From NCBI RefSeq assembly GCF_021531055.1, contig NZ_JADYTL010000001.1, positions 1 through 64,000 of the forward strand: a DNA stretch of 64,000 bases, in the 5' to 3' direction. The translations under genes and the position numbers were made by a program. The stretch comes from Collinsella tanakaei. GTDB lineage: Bacteria > Actinomycetota > Coriobacteriia > Coriobacteriales > Coriobacteriaceae. The notes beneath the pieces were generated by a model. That model was not told where the DNA came from. It searched no databases and saw only the letters and a list, made by a program, of their open reading frames with translations. This document shows positions 8,667 to 17,663 of this stretch, piece after piece (the stretch's first letter is position 1; every line of letters begins with the position of its first letter).

Positions 8667-8698
8667 AACGGCGCGTCCGCAGGCGGAGGCGCCGTTTT
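8667..8698 (+). terminator. Rho-independent terminator after the flippase-like gene
   Basis: AACGGCGC pairs with GCGCCGTT around a GC-rich loop, followed by TTTTCTT. The next gene starts within about 20 bp, so the two are separate transcripts or partly read through. Confidence 0.75.
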
Positions 8699-8714
8699 CT
8701 TGGAGCTGATGCAT

Positions 8715-9719
8715 ATGGTCCATGTTCTTGGGTCCATGGCCGCCGGAATCGCCATCGCCGGCGGCGCCGGGTTGGGGCTTGCCGGAAACGCCCTGTTCGA
8801 TATGGCGCTCAATCCGCGCGCCAAGCATTCCATCATGGCACGAATCAACTCCGGCGAGGCGACCGGGACCGATATGAGTATCTTTGCGAGCGATCCGTCG
8901 CGCTCCGCCGCGCGTGCGTGGTTCGACGAGGCGAAGCGCGACATTTCGATCGCGGCGCGCGACGGGGGAGTTCTGCATGGTTGGCGTGTGTGGGGGCACG
9001 GTGTCGTTCCGGCGCCGGACGGCCGCCGTTCGCCCGAGAGCGCCGATGTCGACCATAGATATCTGATCTTGTGCCATGGGTACAGCGGGCGACCGAGCGA
9101 TCTTGCTCGCGAGGCCCATGCGGCGCATCGCAGGGGCTTTTCCGTTCTGCTTCCCGCGGCGCGCGGTCACGAGCGCAACGCCGATCGCTACGTGGGCATG
9201 GGATGGCTCGATGCATATGACCTACTCGCATGGATCGACACGTTGGTCGATTTCGACCCGGATGCGCGTATCGCGCTGTACGGCGTCTCCATGGGTGGCG
9301 CCGAGGTGATGATGGCGTCGGGGCTGGATCTGCCGCCGCAGGTGCGCTGCATCATCGAGGACTGCGGCTTTACGAGTGTATGGGATGAGCTTGCCGTCCA
9401 GATGCGAGATCTGATGCACCTACCGGTGAGCCCGCTGCTCGACGCCGCCGAAGCGGTGTGCCGCGCGCGGGCGGGCTACGGGTTTCGCGAGGCGAGCGCG
9501 CAGGAACGGTTGCGCTCGGCACGCGTGCCGATGCTCTTCTTGCACGGCGCGGACGATTCGTTCGTGCCGCCCGCCATGCTCGATGCGGTGTACGAGGCCT
9601 GCGCGAGCCCTGTGAAGGAGCGCGTCCTGTTCGAGGGTGCGGGGCACGGGGCGAGCAGCTACGTTCATCCCGAGCGCTATGCCATGATCGTCGGGGACTT
9701 CCTTTCCCGCCATCTCTAA
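8715..9719 (+). CDS. Membrane-anchored alpha/beta hydrolase
   Basis: The protein has an N-terminal hydrophobic segment (SMAAGIAIAGGAGLGLAG) that could anchor or export it, followed by an alpha/beta-hydrolase domain. The nucleophile elbow is GVSMGG (Ser about residue 192), the acid is in HGADDSFVP (about 280), and the catalytic His in GAGHGAS (about 311). The oxyanion region is LCHGYSGRPSD. It resembles the FrsA/YqiA/BAAT-type hydrolases common in Firmicutes and Actinobacteria, whose substrates are mostly unknown esters. GGAG at 8702-8705 gives a 9-base spacing to ATG 8715; ATG 8709 and TTG 8700 are alternatives. Confidence 0.85.
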   Translation: MVHVLGSMAAGIAIAGGAGLGLAGNALFDMALNPRAKHSIMARINSGEATGTDMSIFASDPSRSAARAWFDEAKRDISIAARDGGVLHGWRVWGHGVVPAPDGRRSPESADVDHRYLILCHGYSGRPSDLAREAHAAHRRGFSVLLPAARGHERNADRYVGMGWLDAYDLLAWIDTLVDFDPDARIALYGVSMGGAEVMMASGLDLPPQVRCIIEDCGFTSVWDELAVQMRDLMHLPVSPLLDAAEAVCRARAGYGFREASAQERLRSARVPMLFLHGADDSFVPPAMLDAVYEACASPVKERVLFEGAGHGASSYVHPERYAMIVGDFLSRHL

Positions 9720-9786
9720 CCGCCTCAGCACCTGTCAAAGCCATGTAGGGGTGCGTCAGACACCGCCCCACATCACAGCATACGGA

Positions 9787-9824
9787 GAGGGGCAGGTTCA
9801 CCTGCGTGGATGAACCTGCCCCTC
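9787..9824. terminator. Bidirectional terminator between convergent genes
   Basis: A perfect 14-bp stem (GAGGGGCAGGTTCA/TGAACCTGCCCCTC) with a 10-base loop sits between the plus-strand hydrolase and the minus-strand permease. No long T tract is present, but position and stem strength fit a shared terminator. Confidence 0.6.
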
Positions 9825-9859
9825 GACGCTGTGAAAGAGCGACAGACGCTGCTTCGCAA

Positions 9860-12742
9860 TCAGATGGCGTCCTCGCGGAGCGCCTCGACGACATTGGCCG
9901 TGCGGCTCCGCATGAGCGCGTAGGCCACGCTTGCAAGTATCACCGCAAGGACGATCGCCACCGATGCGCCGATCTGCATCCACGGCAGCGCGGGCTCATA
10001 GGTCGAAAACGACAGGCGCATCGACTCGTGGAGTCCGAGCGTCGCGAGCGCGGCGAGCGCGAAGCCGATGACAAGCCCGCGCAGGGCGTAGCTCGCGCAT
10101 TCGTAGGCGATCATGCGACGGAAGGCTCGGTTGCCCATGCCGATGGACTTGAGCATCGCGAACTCGCGGCGGCGCAGGATGAGGGCGTTTGCGAGTGTAT
10201 TGAAGACGTTTGCTACCGCGATGAGCCCCGTGATGACGGCGAAGCAGTAGATGAAGGTGTTGACCGTGGTGGCCATGAGGCGCGCCTGCAGCTTGCCCTG
10301 AGCGACGTTCGTATAGGTGATGTCGAGCTCAGGGTAGTCGGCGGCGATTTTCTCGAGGGAATCCTGCAGCTCGGTGGCGCGCGCTGCGTCCCCGCCCGTG
10401 TCGAAGGACATACTCGCGCGCAGGTAACCGGAATTCTGTGCGAGATCGATGGCCGAGGCGGGCAGGATGAGCTGCAGCGTGCCAGAAGATGTTACGCAGG
10501 TCGGTCGGGTGTCCGCGAGCGCGCCCACCTCGATGCCCTGCTCGCTCGCGATGGCCTCGTCGTAGGGAAGATAGTGCGCCTCGCCCTCGTCGTCGTAGTA
10601 GAGCGCGCGCAGGCCGCCTGCCGGGTCGTCCTCGATGGTCGAGACGAAGCGCCCATCGAGATCTGCGAACTCAAGCGATTCGATGGTTCCCGTTCCGGTG
10701 AAGGGCTGGCAGTGGCCGTACGTCTCGCCGTTGTTGACGTCGTAGGAATTCACAGCGATGGCACGGGGATGTGCGGGGTCGCAGAACTCCTCGCGGGAAA
10801 GCCCTAGCTCATCCACGTACGCCTCCCAAGTCGCCTCGTCCAGGAAGTCGACGTAGGCGCTGCCGTACCAAGAGCCGTCGGAAAGTGGCGGCACGCCGGC
10901 GTTGAGGCTCGTGACGTCGTCGGAGAGCATGCCAGACGGAATGAGCGCGTCCGCGACGTAGCTCGTGGTGTAGCCGTTCGGCGTGGCGCCGTCGACGTCC
11001 TGCACGTCGGCATAGAAGCGCCCGAGCACCTGCTGCATGGCAGGACCATTCACCTTGCCGTCCGCGAGCGCGAGCGTCTGGTCCGCGCCGGCACCGGTCA
11101 CATCGATATAGAGCAGCAGGTCTTGACCTTCCATGGTGTCGACCGCGGTATCGCTCGCATAGCTCATGACGTCGGCGATGGAGCCGGAGGTGATGAGCAG
11201 GGCGACCGAGACGGCGAGGGCGGCCACGGTCACGCGCCCCTTGGAACTTGCGCGCGTGAGGTTCTTGTGGGCGATGAAGCCGGGGATGCCGAAGATCCGC
11301 CCCGCGAGGCCGAGTGGGCGCGCGAGCGAACCGCGCTCACCACGGCGGGCAGCCCGACGCTGCGAGCGCCGCGCGCGGCGGGAGAGGTGCACATCCTGCA
11401 CCTGGCGAATGGCATCGAGCGCCGAGACGTGGCTCGCGCGGACGGCAGGGATCCAAGCGCTCACGATGAGCGTGATGAGGCCGAGCAGTGCTGCGATGCC
11501 AAGCGCGATGGGGCTCACCACGACGCGAGCCTCCGCACCGCCAGCCATCATGGCGATGCCTTCACCTAAGATACCAAAGACCACGTAGCAGCCGATAAGA
11601 CCGAGTGCAAGGCCTACGGGGATGCCGATGCCGCCGATGATGAGCGCCTCGGTGAACACCGTGCAGCGGAGCTGCCGGCGGCTGGCGCCTAGGCTCGAAA
11701 GAAGGCCGAACTGCCGCGTACGCTCGGCCACCGATATGGCGAAGCTGTTGTACACGAGCGACACGCCCGCGATGACCACAACGGCGGCGAGGATGGCGGC
11801 GATCTGGTAGAGGGTGTTCCAGATGGCCGTGTCGGGCGTAACTCCCATCCAGCGGATGAGGGAGGAATGGACCGTTGATGCGCCGTCGGTGGTCCGTTCG
11901 TGTACATTGACGATCTCGTCGGCGAGGGGCTCTGCGTCTGCGGGATTCGCGGTGCGGAAGATTGCTCCCGCCCAGGTGGCGGCGGAATCGTCGGTGATTG
12001 CGCGGTCTACGGCGTTTCCATCGTCGTAGACGTAGGCGATGTTTCCTTGGAGCGAATAGATGGTCGAGTAACCGTAGGCGCGGTAGAAGCCCACGACGGT
12101 TCCTTCGATGTGTCCGAGGTCCGCCTCGTATGTCTCGGTCTGGGTGGCCTCGTCGATGTAATCGCCGCGTATCGCGGTCGTCGTGACGCTCGCTCCGTCT
12201 TCCCGGTTGGTGACCGTGCGCGTGCCCAAATCGAGCGTGATTCGGCTGCCGACCTCAATCGGGCCGCCATCTGCTGTGGTCAGGCCGCACGGGGCGAGCT
12301 CGGCGTTCTGAAGCGAGTGGGGGAGCAGGATCTCGCCCGGGGCCTCGGGTGCGCGGCCGGCAACGATCTCTGGCGTTGAGATGAGGGGCTCGCTCGCATC
12401 TAGGTCATGCGGCCACGTCTTTGCGTACAGGTATTTTCCGAAGATGTCCGAGTTATCCTCGCCGAGCGATATGGTGCCCATGTCGGTAATAACGGTGAGG
12501 TCGGTGACTTCCTGATCGTTCTGCAAGCGCTCGAGGTCTTCCGCTGTGATACCGGCGGCTTCCGCGTACCACCAGCCCTCATCGGAGGCGGTGCGCTCGA
12601 TGAGCATGTTCGTGAGCGACACGACGCTCGTGAGTACGGCGGTGATGAGTGCGACCGAAAGTGCGACACCGAAGATCGAGACAGCCGTCCGCGTGCGGTT
12701 CTGCTTGAGTGATTTCAGGGTAAAGCGCGTAAAGATGCCCAT
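9860..12742 (-). CDS. MacB/FtsX-type ABC transporter permease
   Basis: The 960-residue protein has a first membrane helix at about residues 17-38, then a large extracytoplasmic region. A first FtsX domain with three helices follows (about 310-460, with RTRQFGLLSSLGASRRQL). A second helix and a long extracytoplasmic part come next, and the second FtsX domain lies at about 840-960 (RRREFAMLKSIGMGNRAF). This doubled layout is typical of large MacB-like permeases of peptide export or cell-envelope-stress systems in Gram-positive bacteria. The start at 12742 (MGIFTRF) has GGGAGGT 8 bases upstream, inside the 3' end of the ATPase gene. The ATPase stop codon is one base away, so translation is coupled. 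The two-component genes upstream on the same strand suggest control by an envelope signal or antimicrobial. Confidence 0.88.
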   Translation of the reverse strand: MGIFTRFTLKSLKQNRTRTAVSIFGVALSVALITAVLTSVVSLTNMLIERTASDEGWWYAEAAGITAEDLERLQNDQEVTDLTVITDMGTISLGEDNSDIFGKYLYAKTWPHDLDASEPLISTPEIVAGRAPEAPGEILLPHSLQNAELAPCGLTTADGGPIEVGSRITLDLGTRTVTNREDGASVTTTAIRGDYIDEATQTETYEADLGHIEGTVVGFYRAYGYSTIYSLQGNIAYVYDDGNAVDRAITDDSAATWAGAIFRTANPADAEPLADEIVNVHERTTDGASTVHSSLIRWMGVTPDTAIWNTLYQIAAILAAVVVIAGVSLVYNSFAISVAERTRQFGLLSSLGASRRQLRCTVFTEALIIGGIGIPVGLALGLIGCYVVFGILGEGIAMMAGGAEARVVVSPIALGIAALLGLITLIVSAWIPAVRASHVSALDAIRQVQDVHLSRRARRSQRRAARRGERGSLARPLGLAGRIFGIPGFIAHKNLTRASSKGRVTVAALAVSVALLITSGSIADVMSYASDTAVDTMEGQDLLLYIDVTGAGADQTLALADGKVNGPAMQQVLGRFYADVQDVDGATPNGYTTSYVADALIPSGMLSDDVTSLNAGVPPLSDGSWYGSAYVDFLDEATWEAYVDELGLSREEFCDPAHPRAIAVNSYDVNNGETYGHCQPFTGTGTIESLEFADLDGRFVSTIEDDPAGGLRALYYDDEGEAHYLPYDEAIASEQGIEVGALADTRPTCVTSSGTLQLILPASAIDLAQNSGYLRASMSFDTGGDAARATELQDSLEKIAADYPELDITYTNVAQGKLQARLMATTVNTFIYCFAVITGLIAVANVFNTLANALILRRREFAMLKSIGMGNRAFRRMIAYECASYALRGLVIGFALAALATLGLHESMRLSFSTYEPALPWMQIGASVAIVLAVILASVAYALMRSRTANVVEALREDAI

Positions 12743-12743
12743 C

Positions 12744-13535
12744 CTAGCGCACCTCCCTGACATTGGGGACAGTCCCCAATGTCATGACGTTGGGGACAGG
12801 CGTGGCGGATGCCTGCGTGCTGCGCGCCGCGCCGCCCATGACGGCAGAGGGTGCGGGGCGGCGGCGTTCGTCGCGCACGAGGCGGCCGTCCTCGATAGCG
12901 ATGACGCGGTCGGCCATGAGGGCGATGTCCTCGTCGTGCGTGATGACGATGAGCGTCTGCTTGAGCTGGCGGTTCGAGTTCCTCAAGAGCGCCATGATCT
13001 CGGCCGAGTTCTTCGAGTCGAGATTGCCGGTGGGCTCGTCGGCAAGCACGATCGCCGGCGCGTTCATGAGGGCGCGACCGATGGCGACGCGCTGCTGCTG
13101 GCCGCCGGAGAGCTGGTTTGGCAGGTTGTGCTCGCGTCCGGTGAGACCGAGCACCTTGAGGAGCATCGCGAGCCGCTGCTCGTTCACCTTGCGCCCGTCC
13201 ATGAGCACGGGGAGCGTCATGTTCTCTACGACATCGAGCACGGGGATGAGGTTGTAGAACTGATAGACGAGGCCGACTTCGCGGCGGCGGAAGACGGCGA
13301 GCTGCTCGTCGGTGCGCTTGAAGATATCCTGCCCCTGCAGGCGAACGGTCCCCGAGGTGGGGCGGTCCACGCCGCCCATGAGGTGCAGCAACGTGGATTT
13401 GCCGGAGCCCGAGCTGCCGATGATGGCGACGAACTCACCGGCGTCGACCGTGAAGCTCACGTCGTCCAAGGCGCGCACGGCTGTGTCGCCCGTGCCGTAG
13501 ACCTTGGTCAGATGTTCAACCGAAAGGATGTTCAT
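12744..13535 (-). CDS. MacB/LolD-type ABC transporter ATP-binding protein
   Basis: The 263-residue ATPase has Walker A IIGSSGSGKSTLL, Q-loop VYQFYNLIP, signature LSGGQQQR, Walker B IVLADEPTGNLD and switch His VITHDED. The start at 13535 (MNILSVEHL) has AAGGAG 6 bases upstream; a frame extension to 13619 adds only unlikely sequence. It pairs with the FtsX-type permease directly downstream. The last 30 or so residues are atypical: the C-terminus VPNVMTLGTVPNVREVR is encoded by a perfect GACATTGGGGAC-A-GTCCCCAATGTC palindrome (12759-12783) and a half copy next to it. An intergenic repeat has become coding sequence. Confidence 0.92.
   Translation of the reverse strand: MNILSVEHLTKVYGTGDTAVRALDDVSFTVDAGEFVAIIGSSGSGKSTLLHLMGGVDRPTSGTVRLQGQDIFKRTDEQLAVFRRREVGLVYQFYNLIPVLDVVENMTLPVLMDGRKVNEQRLAMLLKVLGLTGREHNLPNQLSGGQQQRVAIGRALMNAPAIVLADEPTGNLDSKNSAEIMALLRNSNRQLKQTLIVITHDEDIALMADRVIAIEDGRLVRDERRRPAPSAVMGGAARSTQASATPVPNVMTLGTVPNVREVR
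12759..12783. repeat. GGGGACAGTCCCC palindrome inside the ATPase 3' end
   Basis: A perfect 12-bp inverted repeat around a central A, followed by a second half copy (ACGTTGGGGACAGG, 12787-12800). It has the same core as the palindrome at 59535-59565. Confidence 0.85.
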
Positions 13536-13662
13536 GGGTGCTCCTTGCTGATGCGCGGATACGTCACCAACCATACTGCACGAGCGTCCTTTCGCCCAGA
13601 TGACCGCCGCGTGACACATCCGTCACGGTAGCGGCTCCGGTGTAAGCTCGCTCCGGTTCGAT

Positions 13663-13764
13663 GCCGCTCCGGTGTAATTTCACCCCAGGGATTTTTCTAC
13701 ATCTCCGGCGCATTTGCGCCGGAGATGTAGAAAAATCCCTGGGGTGAAATTACACCGGAGCGGC
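13663..13764. repeat. Perfect 49-bp inverted repeat with a 4-base loop
   Basis: The left arm 13663-13711 and right arm 13716-13764 are exact reverse complements over 49 bases, separated by ATTT. The right arm touches the last base of the histidine-kinase stop codon. A partial direct copy of the outer arm (GCTCCGGTGTAA) lies at 13634-13645. In RNA from the minus strand this would form a very strong hairpin between the kinase and the ABC ATPase. It could terminate transcription, stabilise the two-component mRNA, or be a REP-like mobile palindrome. There is no T tract directly after it. Confidence 0.95.
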
Positions 13765-14819
13765 TAGACGATCGCGCGGAAGAAGGCGATGTCGAACTGC
13801 GCCCCGCATACATGGCCGGTATCGTCATGGGCGTTCTTCGCGGTCAGCGTGCCTCCCTGTGCGGTGATGAGGCTCTGTGCGAGGGAGAGGCCGATGCCGA
13901 CGCCCGCCGGATTGACGGCGGATTCCGCCTCGCCGCCATGGGTGCCGCGGTAGAAGCGCTCGAAGACGTGCGGGAGGTCCTCCTCGGCGATGCCGGGTCC
14001 GGTGTCCGTCACGCGGATGCGGCAGGCGAGCGCGTCCTCCCAGGCGACGATGTGTACCGTGCCGCCTGACGGTGTGTGCTCCATGCAGTTCTTCACGATG
14101 TTCCCGATCGCCTCGGCGGTCCACGCGGGGTCTCCGGTGAAGCCGCAGCCGTCTGCGATGTCAACCTGAAGCGCGACGTCGGCGATATCGAGGGCGATGG
14201 CGAGCGGTTGGACTGCCGAGCGGACCACGTCGTCCACGAGGACCTGATCGCTGGCAAGACGGATCGCGCCCGCATCGAGCCGCGCGAGCTTGAGCAGAGA
14301 TGCGACGAAATGCTCGACGCGGATCTCGAGCTGCTCGATACGGCGCATGCGCTCAAGATCCTCGGCGCATTCGGGCACCTCCGCAAGGTGTTTGCGCACA
14401 AGCTCGGTGGTGATGGAAAGCGAGGTGAGCGGCGTTTTGATCTGATGCGAGATGTCGGCGAGCGCGTCGGCGAGCGCCTGTTTCTCGCGTGCCAGCTCAT
14501 CGACCGTGAGGTTCAGGCGCATGACCATCTTGTCGAGCTCGCTGCCAAGGATCGCGAGCTCGCCTTCGGACATGGAGGAAAAGTCGAGCGTGCGGTCGCC
14601 GTGCAGGACGTCGTCGATGCGTGCGGAGAGCTGGGCGAGCTTGCGGTAGCGACGACGCGTGAGTGCGAGGAAGGGGAGGCAGGCGAGTACGGAGGCGGCG
14701 AGTGCCGATACGGCACCGGGCCAATCCGCGAGGCGGTAACCGACCGCCGTGGTGACCACGGTGAGCGCCGACCATGCCCAAAGTGCACGCATGACCTCAC
14801 GATTCCTCAGCATCGACAT
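13764..14819 (-). CDS. Sensor histidine kinase
   Basis: The 351-residue kinase has two membrane helices near the N-terminus (about residues 10-26 and 32-50) with almost no extracellular loop. A HAMP-like linker follows, then the H box DISHQIKTPLTSLSI, N box NIVKNCMEHTPSGG, G1 DTGPGIAEEDL and G2 GVGIGLSLAQ. Intramembrane-sensing kinases of this shape usually work with MacB/Bce-type ABC transporters in antimicrobial-peptide or envelope-stress responses. The start at 14819 lies 11 bases after the response-regulator stop on the same strand. The MacB-like ABC genes lie downstream, beyond the 49-bp inverted repeat. Confidence 0.9.
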   Translation of the reverse strand: MSMLRNREVMRALWAWSALTVVTTAVGYRLADWPGAVSALAASVLACLPFLALTRRRYRKLAQLSARIDDVLHGDRTLDFSSMSEGELAILGSELDKMVMRLNLTVDELAREKQALADALADISHQIKTPLTSLSITTELVRKHLAEVPECAEDLERMRRIEQLEIRVEHFVASLLKLARLDAGAIRLASDQVLVDDVVRSAVQPLAIALDIADVALQVDIADGCGFTGDPAWTAEAIGNIVKNCMEHTPSGGTVHIVAWEDALACRIRVTDTGPGIAEEDLPHVFERFYRGTHGGEAESAVNPAGVGIGLSLAQSLITAQGGTLTAKNAHDDTGHVCGAQFDIAFFRAIV

Positions 14820-14830
14820 GCCGTTCGCCC

Positions 14831-15514
14831 CTATCCGTGCGCCTTGTAGCCCATTCCGCGCACCGTCTGGATAAGCATCGGTCGCACGGGGTCGTCCTCG
14901 ATCTTGTCGCGAAGTCGCTTGATGTAGACCGACAGGGTGTTCTCCTCGATATACGTGCCCGCATCGTCCCACAGGGCACAGCGGATCTGCTCGCGCGTGA
15001 CGAGCTTGCCTTGGTTCGTGGCGAACAGCAGGAGCAGGCGGTACTCGAGGGCGGATAAGACGAGCTCGGAGCCGCCGCGCTCCACGTATGCACGGTCCGT
15101 GTCGATGGAAAGTGGACCGAACGCGATGACGCGCTTTGCCGGATGGGCGCGGCGGATGGTCGCGGCGATGCGGGCGAGCAGCTCGCGGGGACGGAAGGGT
15201 TTGGCGATGTAGTCGTCGGCTCCCATAGTGAGGCCGGTGACGGTGTCGAACTCGTCGTCGGAGGCCGTGAGGAAGATAACGGGGAGCTCGGGCGCGAGCT
15301 GCTTGATGGCAGAGCAGGTGGCGAACCCGTTACCTTGGGCGAGGGTGACGTCGAGCAGCACGAGGGCGTATGCGCCGCCGTTGCGCTCCACGCGGGCGAT
15401 CGCATCGTTTTGGCAGGCGACGTGGTCGACGGCGTAGCCTTCGCCGGCAAGCAGTTCGGTGAGGGACGTGACGATGAACGGATCGTCCTCCACGACGAGG
15501 ATCTTCAAGCTCAT
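14831..15514 (-). CDS. OmpR/PhoB-family response regulator
   Basis: The 227-residue regulator has a receiver domain (LKILVVEDDPFIV; phosphoacceptor Asp in VLLDVTLAQG; conserved Lys in IAKPFRPREL). A winged-helix DNA-binding domain follows (YRLLLLFATNQGKLVTREQI, then SVYIKRLRDKIEDD). The start at 15514 is preceded by AAAGGCGG. It is the first gene of the minus-strand set that continues with the sensor kinase and then the ABC ATPase and permease. The likely job is to switch on that transporter. Confidence 0.93.
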   Translation of the reverse strand: MSLKILVVEDDPFIVTSLTELLAGEGYAVDHVACQNDAIARVERNGGAYALVLLDVTLAQGNGFATCSAIKQLAPELPVIFLTASDDEFDTVTGLTMGADDYIAKPFRPRELLARIAATIRRAHPAKRVIAFGPLSIDTDRAYVERGGSELVLSALEYRLLLLFATNQGKLVTREQIRCALWDDAGTYIEENTLSVYIKRLRDKIEDDPVRPMLIQTVRGMGYKAHG

Positions 15515-15658
15515 GGACCGCCTTTCACGCGCAACGGGTAGCCGCCCCATCGTAGCATGACCGAGCGGGCGGGTCGGCGCATCCCGCATGACGGAATCGT
15601 CACATGTCGCATGCGAAACGGTGCCTGACGAAAAGAGTCGCCGTATCGTGCGCAACGA

Positions 15659-15682
15659 AAAACGGGGCCCATGGGCCCCGTT
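15659..15682 (-). terminator. Terminator of the L,D-transpeptidase gene
   Basis: AACGGGGCCC/GGGCCCCGTT with T residues following on the minus strand, 14 bases past the stop codon. Confidence 0.8.
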
Positions 15683-15695
15683 CGTGCGGATCGCA

Positions 15696-17630
15696 TCAGT
15701 AGTGCGAGATCACGCAGGTGCCGACCTCGATCATCTCCGAAAGCTTCTTGGCTTTCGCCGGCGGCAAGTTCACGCAGCCGTGGCTGCCGGTCCACGTGTA
15801 GGCATCCGGATCGGAGAAGCTCGACTCGGCCTGCCAGTCGGCGTCGTGCAGGCCTACGGCACCGCCGACGAAGGGCATCCAATAGTTGACGGGCGTCTCG
15901 TAATCGGGCTCGCCGTCGCCGTCCTCGTCCTTGCCGACGAGCGTCGCGCCACCGTCGTTGCTGTTGAGCATGTAGACGCCGGTTGGCGTGTAGTTGTTGT
16001 CCTCCGGGCTACCCGAGATGCAGCCGGATTCCCACAGCAGCTCATCGTCGGCGCTGTAGTAGCGTACGTGCTGCTCGGTGAGGTCGATGTCGACGTAGGC
16101 GCCCCAATCGCGGCCGCCCGCGCCGTTGAAGACGTCCGCGGACTGCTTGGTGGGAATTTCGATCTCGCCGGTCTTCTTCTCGGCGACTGCCTCCTGGATG
16201 AGGTCGGCGAGTTTGGCCTCGTCGCTGATCCAACCATAGGTGCCGCCGGAGACCTCGATCTCCTTGCCGTCGGCGCGCGTGTAGCGGCGCTCGGTGCCGA
16301 CGGTATCGAGCTGCGAGGTGGCGAGCTCGCGGATCCACCCGGTGAGCCCGTCGGACGCGAGGACGGGGTTGAGGTCGTCGTCGAAGGTGATCCACTGGGT
16401 CATGGTCTTGCCGTCGAGCGTGGCGACCGTCTTGCCGCCCATGGTGAGGTCGACGTCCACGCCGATGATCTCGTTGGCGGCATCGCAGGCCTTCTGGAGC
16501 TCCTCATCGGTGGCGCCGCCGGCGAACTCGACGTACATGGAGTCGTCGAGCTCCACGGAGGTCTCGGCGTGCGAGATTGCCTCCTGTGCGGCGGCGACGA
16601 TGGCCTCCGCATCGAGCTTCTGGCTCGAGCGCGCCTTCTCGACGGTGAACTTACCGGCCTCCTCGTCGTAGGCGCCCGCCGCGTCGAAGGTGCCGGGGCG
16701 GTTCTCGTTGATCTTGTCGACCTCGGCGGTCAGGGCCTTGGCGAAGCCGTCCTCGTCGTAGGTGACGACGAGACCGGTTGCCGGCTCCTCCTCATCCTTA
16801 TTGGAATCCATGAGGTTGGAGACGAGACGCACCGGCCATGCGAACGCCTCGTTGTCCATCAGGACCGCCTGGGCTTCGGCGCTGCCGTCGACGGCGAATG
16901 TCCCTTCCTCAGGGGTATAGGTCCAGTCCAGGCCGACGCCGGAGACATGCAGGGAGTACTCGCCGACCGAGGACTCGATGCGCTCCGCGGCGGTCGCGGC
17001 ATCGGTGAGCGAGACGTCGATGCCGGCGATGGAGGTTCCGGGGTAGTACAGGTTGGAGAAGGCGACGACACCGGCGGCGTAGCCGGCGACGAGCAGGCCG
17101 CCAACCACGCCGAGCGCGATCTTGGCACCGCGACCGGATCCGGACGGCTTATCCTCCTTGGCGCGCGCGGGGCCGGCGCCGTGGATGTCGGGCAGGGGCG
17201 CGAAGTGCGGGTCGGTACCGCCGCGGTCGTCGGCGACGTTCAGCCGCGCGTCGATGATCGTCTGGTCCATATCGGGGGCGGTGGCGAGCGTGGCCTTCGC
17301 AGCGACGGCATCGGCTTCGTCCCGCTCGCGGGCCGTATCGGCGGCCTGGGCACGCTCGAGGCGTTCGCGCTCGAGCGCCTGACCGTAGCGGCGCGGAGTC
17401 GGAGCGGGTGCGGGCGTGCTTGCGGGTTGCCGGGTCGCATCGGACGTCACGGCCTTTTCCGTCGCCTGCGCGGACTTTGCGGGCGCGGCGTGGGCGCCGA
17501 CGTGATTCGTGCGACGGGCGGGCATCTGTCCGGGCTTGACGGGCTCGAGGCTGTTGGGCCTCATGTGCAGGCCCCGGGCAGGGCGTTGGTTTAGAGGATC
17601 TGCGTGACCGTCACGTCGATCGTATGACAT
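15696..17630 (-). CDS. L,D-transpeptidase with YkuD catalytic domain and PG-binding-type repeats
   Basis: The 644-residue protein begins with about 165 cytoplasmic residues rich in Ala, Arg and Pro, then one membrane helix (GVVGGLLVAGYAAGVVAF). An extracytoplasmic region follows with PG_binding_4-like folds (about residues 190-480). The C-terminal YkuD domain contains SHGCVNLPPAKAKKL, whose Cys is the nucleophile, with upstream GAVGLHDADW. Such enzymes form 3-3 crosslinks in peptidoglycan or attach proteins to it. The start at 17630 is preceded by AAAGGG; a downstream ATG at 17564 has a weaker site. A minus-strand TATAAT lies at 17705-17710. The long N-terminal cytoplasmic part is unusual and could carry a regulatory interaction. 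Confidence 0.92.
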   Translation of the reverse strand: MSYDRRDGHADPLNQRPARGLHMRPNSLEPVKPGQMPARRTNHVGAHAAPAKSAQATEKAVTSDATRQPASTPAPAPTPRRYGQALERERLERAQAADTARERDEADAVAAKATLATAPDMDQTIIDARLNVADDRGGTDPHFAPLPDIHGAGPARAKEDKPSGSGRGAKIALGVVGGLLVAGYAAGVVAFSNLYYPGTSIAGIDVSLTDAATAAERIESSVGEYSLHVSGVGLDWTYTPEEGTFAVDGSAEAQAVLMDNEAFAWPVRLVSNLMDSNKDEEEPATGLVVTYDEDGFAKALTAEVDKINENRPGTFDAAGAYDEEAGKFTVEKARSSQKLDAEAIVAAAQEAISHAETSVELDDSMYVEFAGGATDEELQKACDAANEIIGVDVDLTMGGKTVATLDGKTMTQWITFDDDLNPVLASDGLTGWIRELATSQLDTVGTERRYTRADGKEIEVSGGTYGWISDEAKLADLIQEAVAEKKTGEIEIPTKQSADVFNGAGGRDWGAYVDIDLTEQHVRYYSADDELLWESGCISGSPEDNNYTPTGVYMLNSNDGGATLVGKDEDGDGEPDYETPVNYWMPFVGGAVGLHDADWQAESSFSDPDAYTWTGSHGCVNLPPAKAKKLSEMIEVGTCVISHY

Positions 17631-17663
17631 TGTTCCCTTTCGGTCTTCACGGTTATGGTCGAA

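Noticed and set aside
15588-17594. 668-residue open frame antisense to the L,D-transpeptidase
   Set aside because: It mirrors the real gene codon by codon, is rich in Gly/Val/Asp as expected for an antisense shadow, and lacks a ribosome site.
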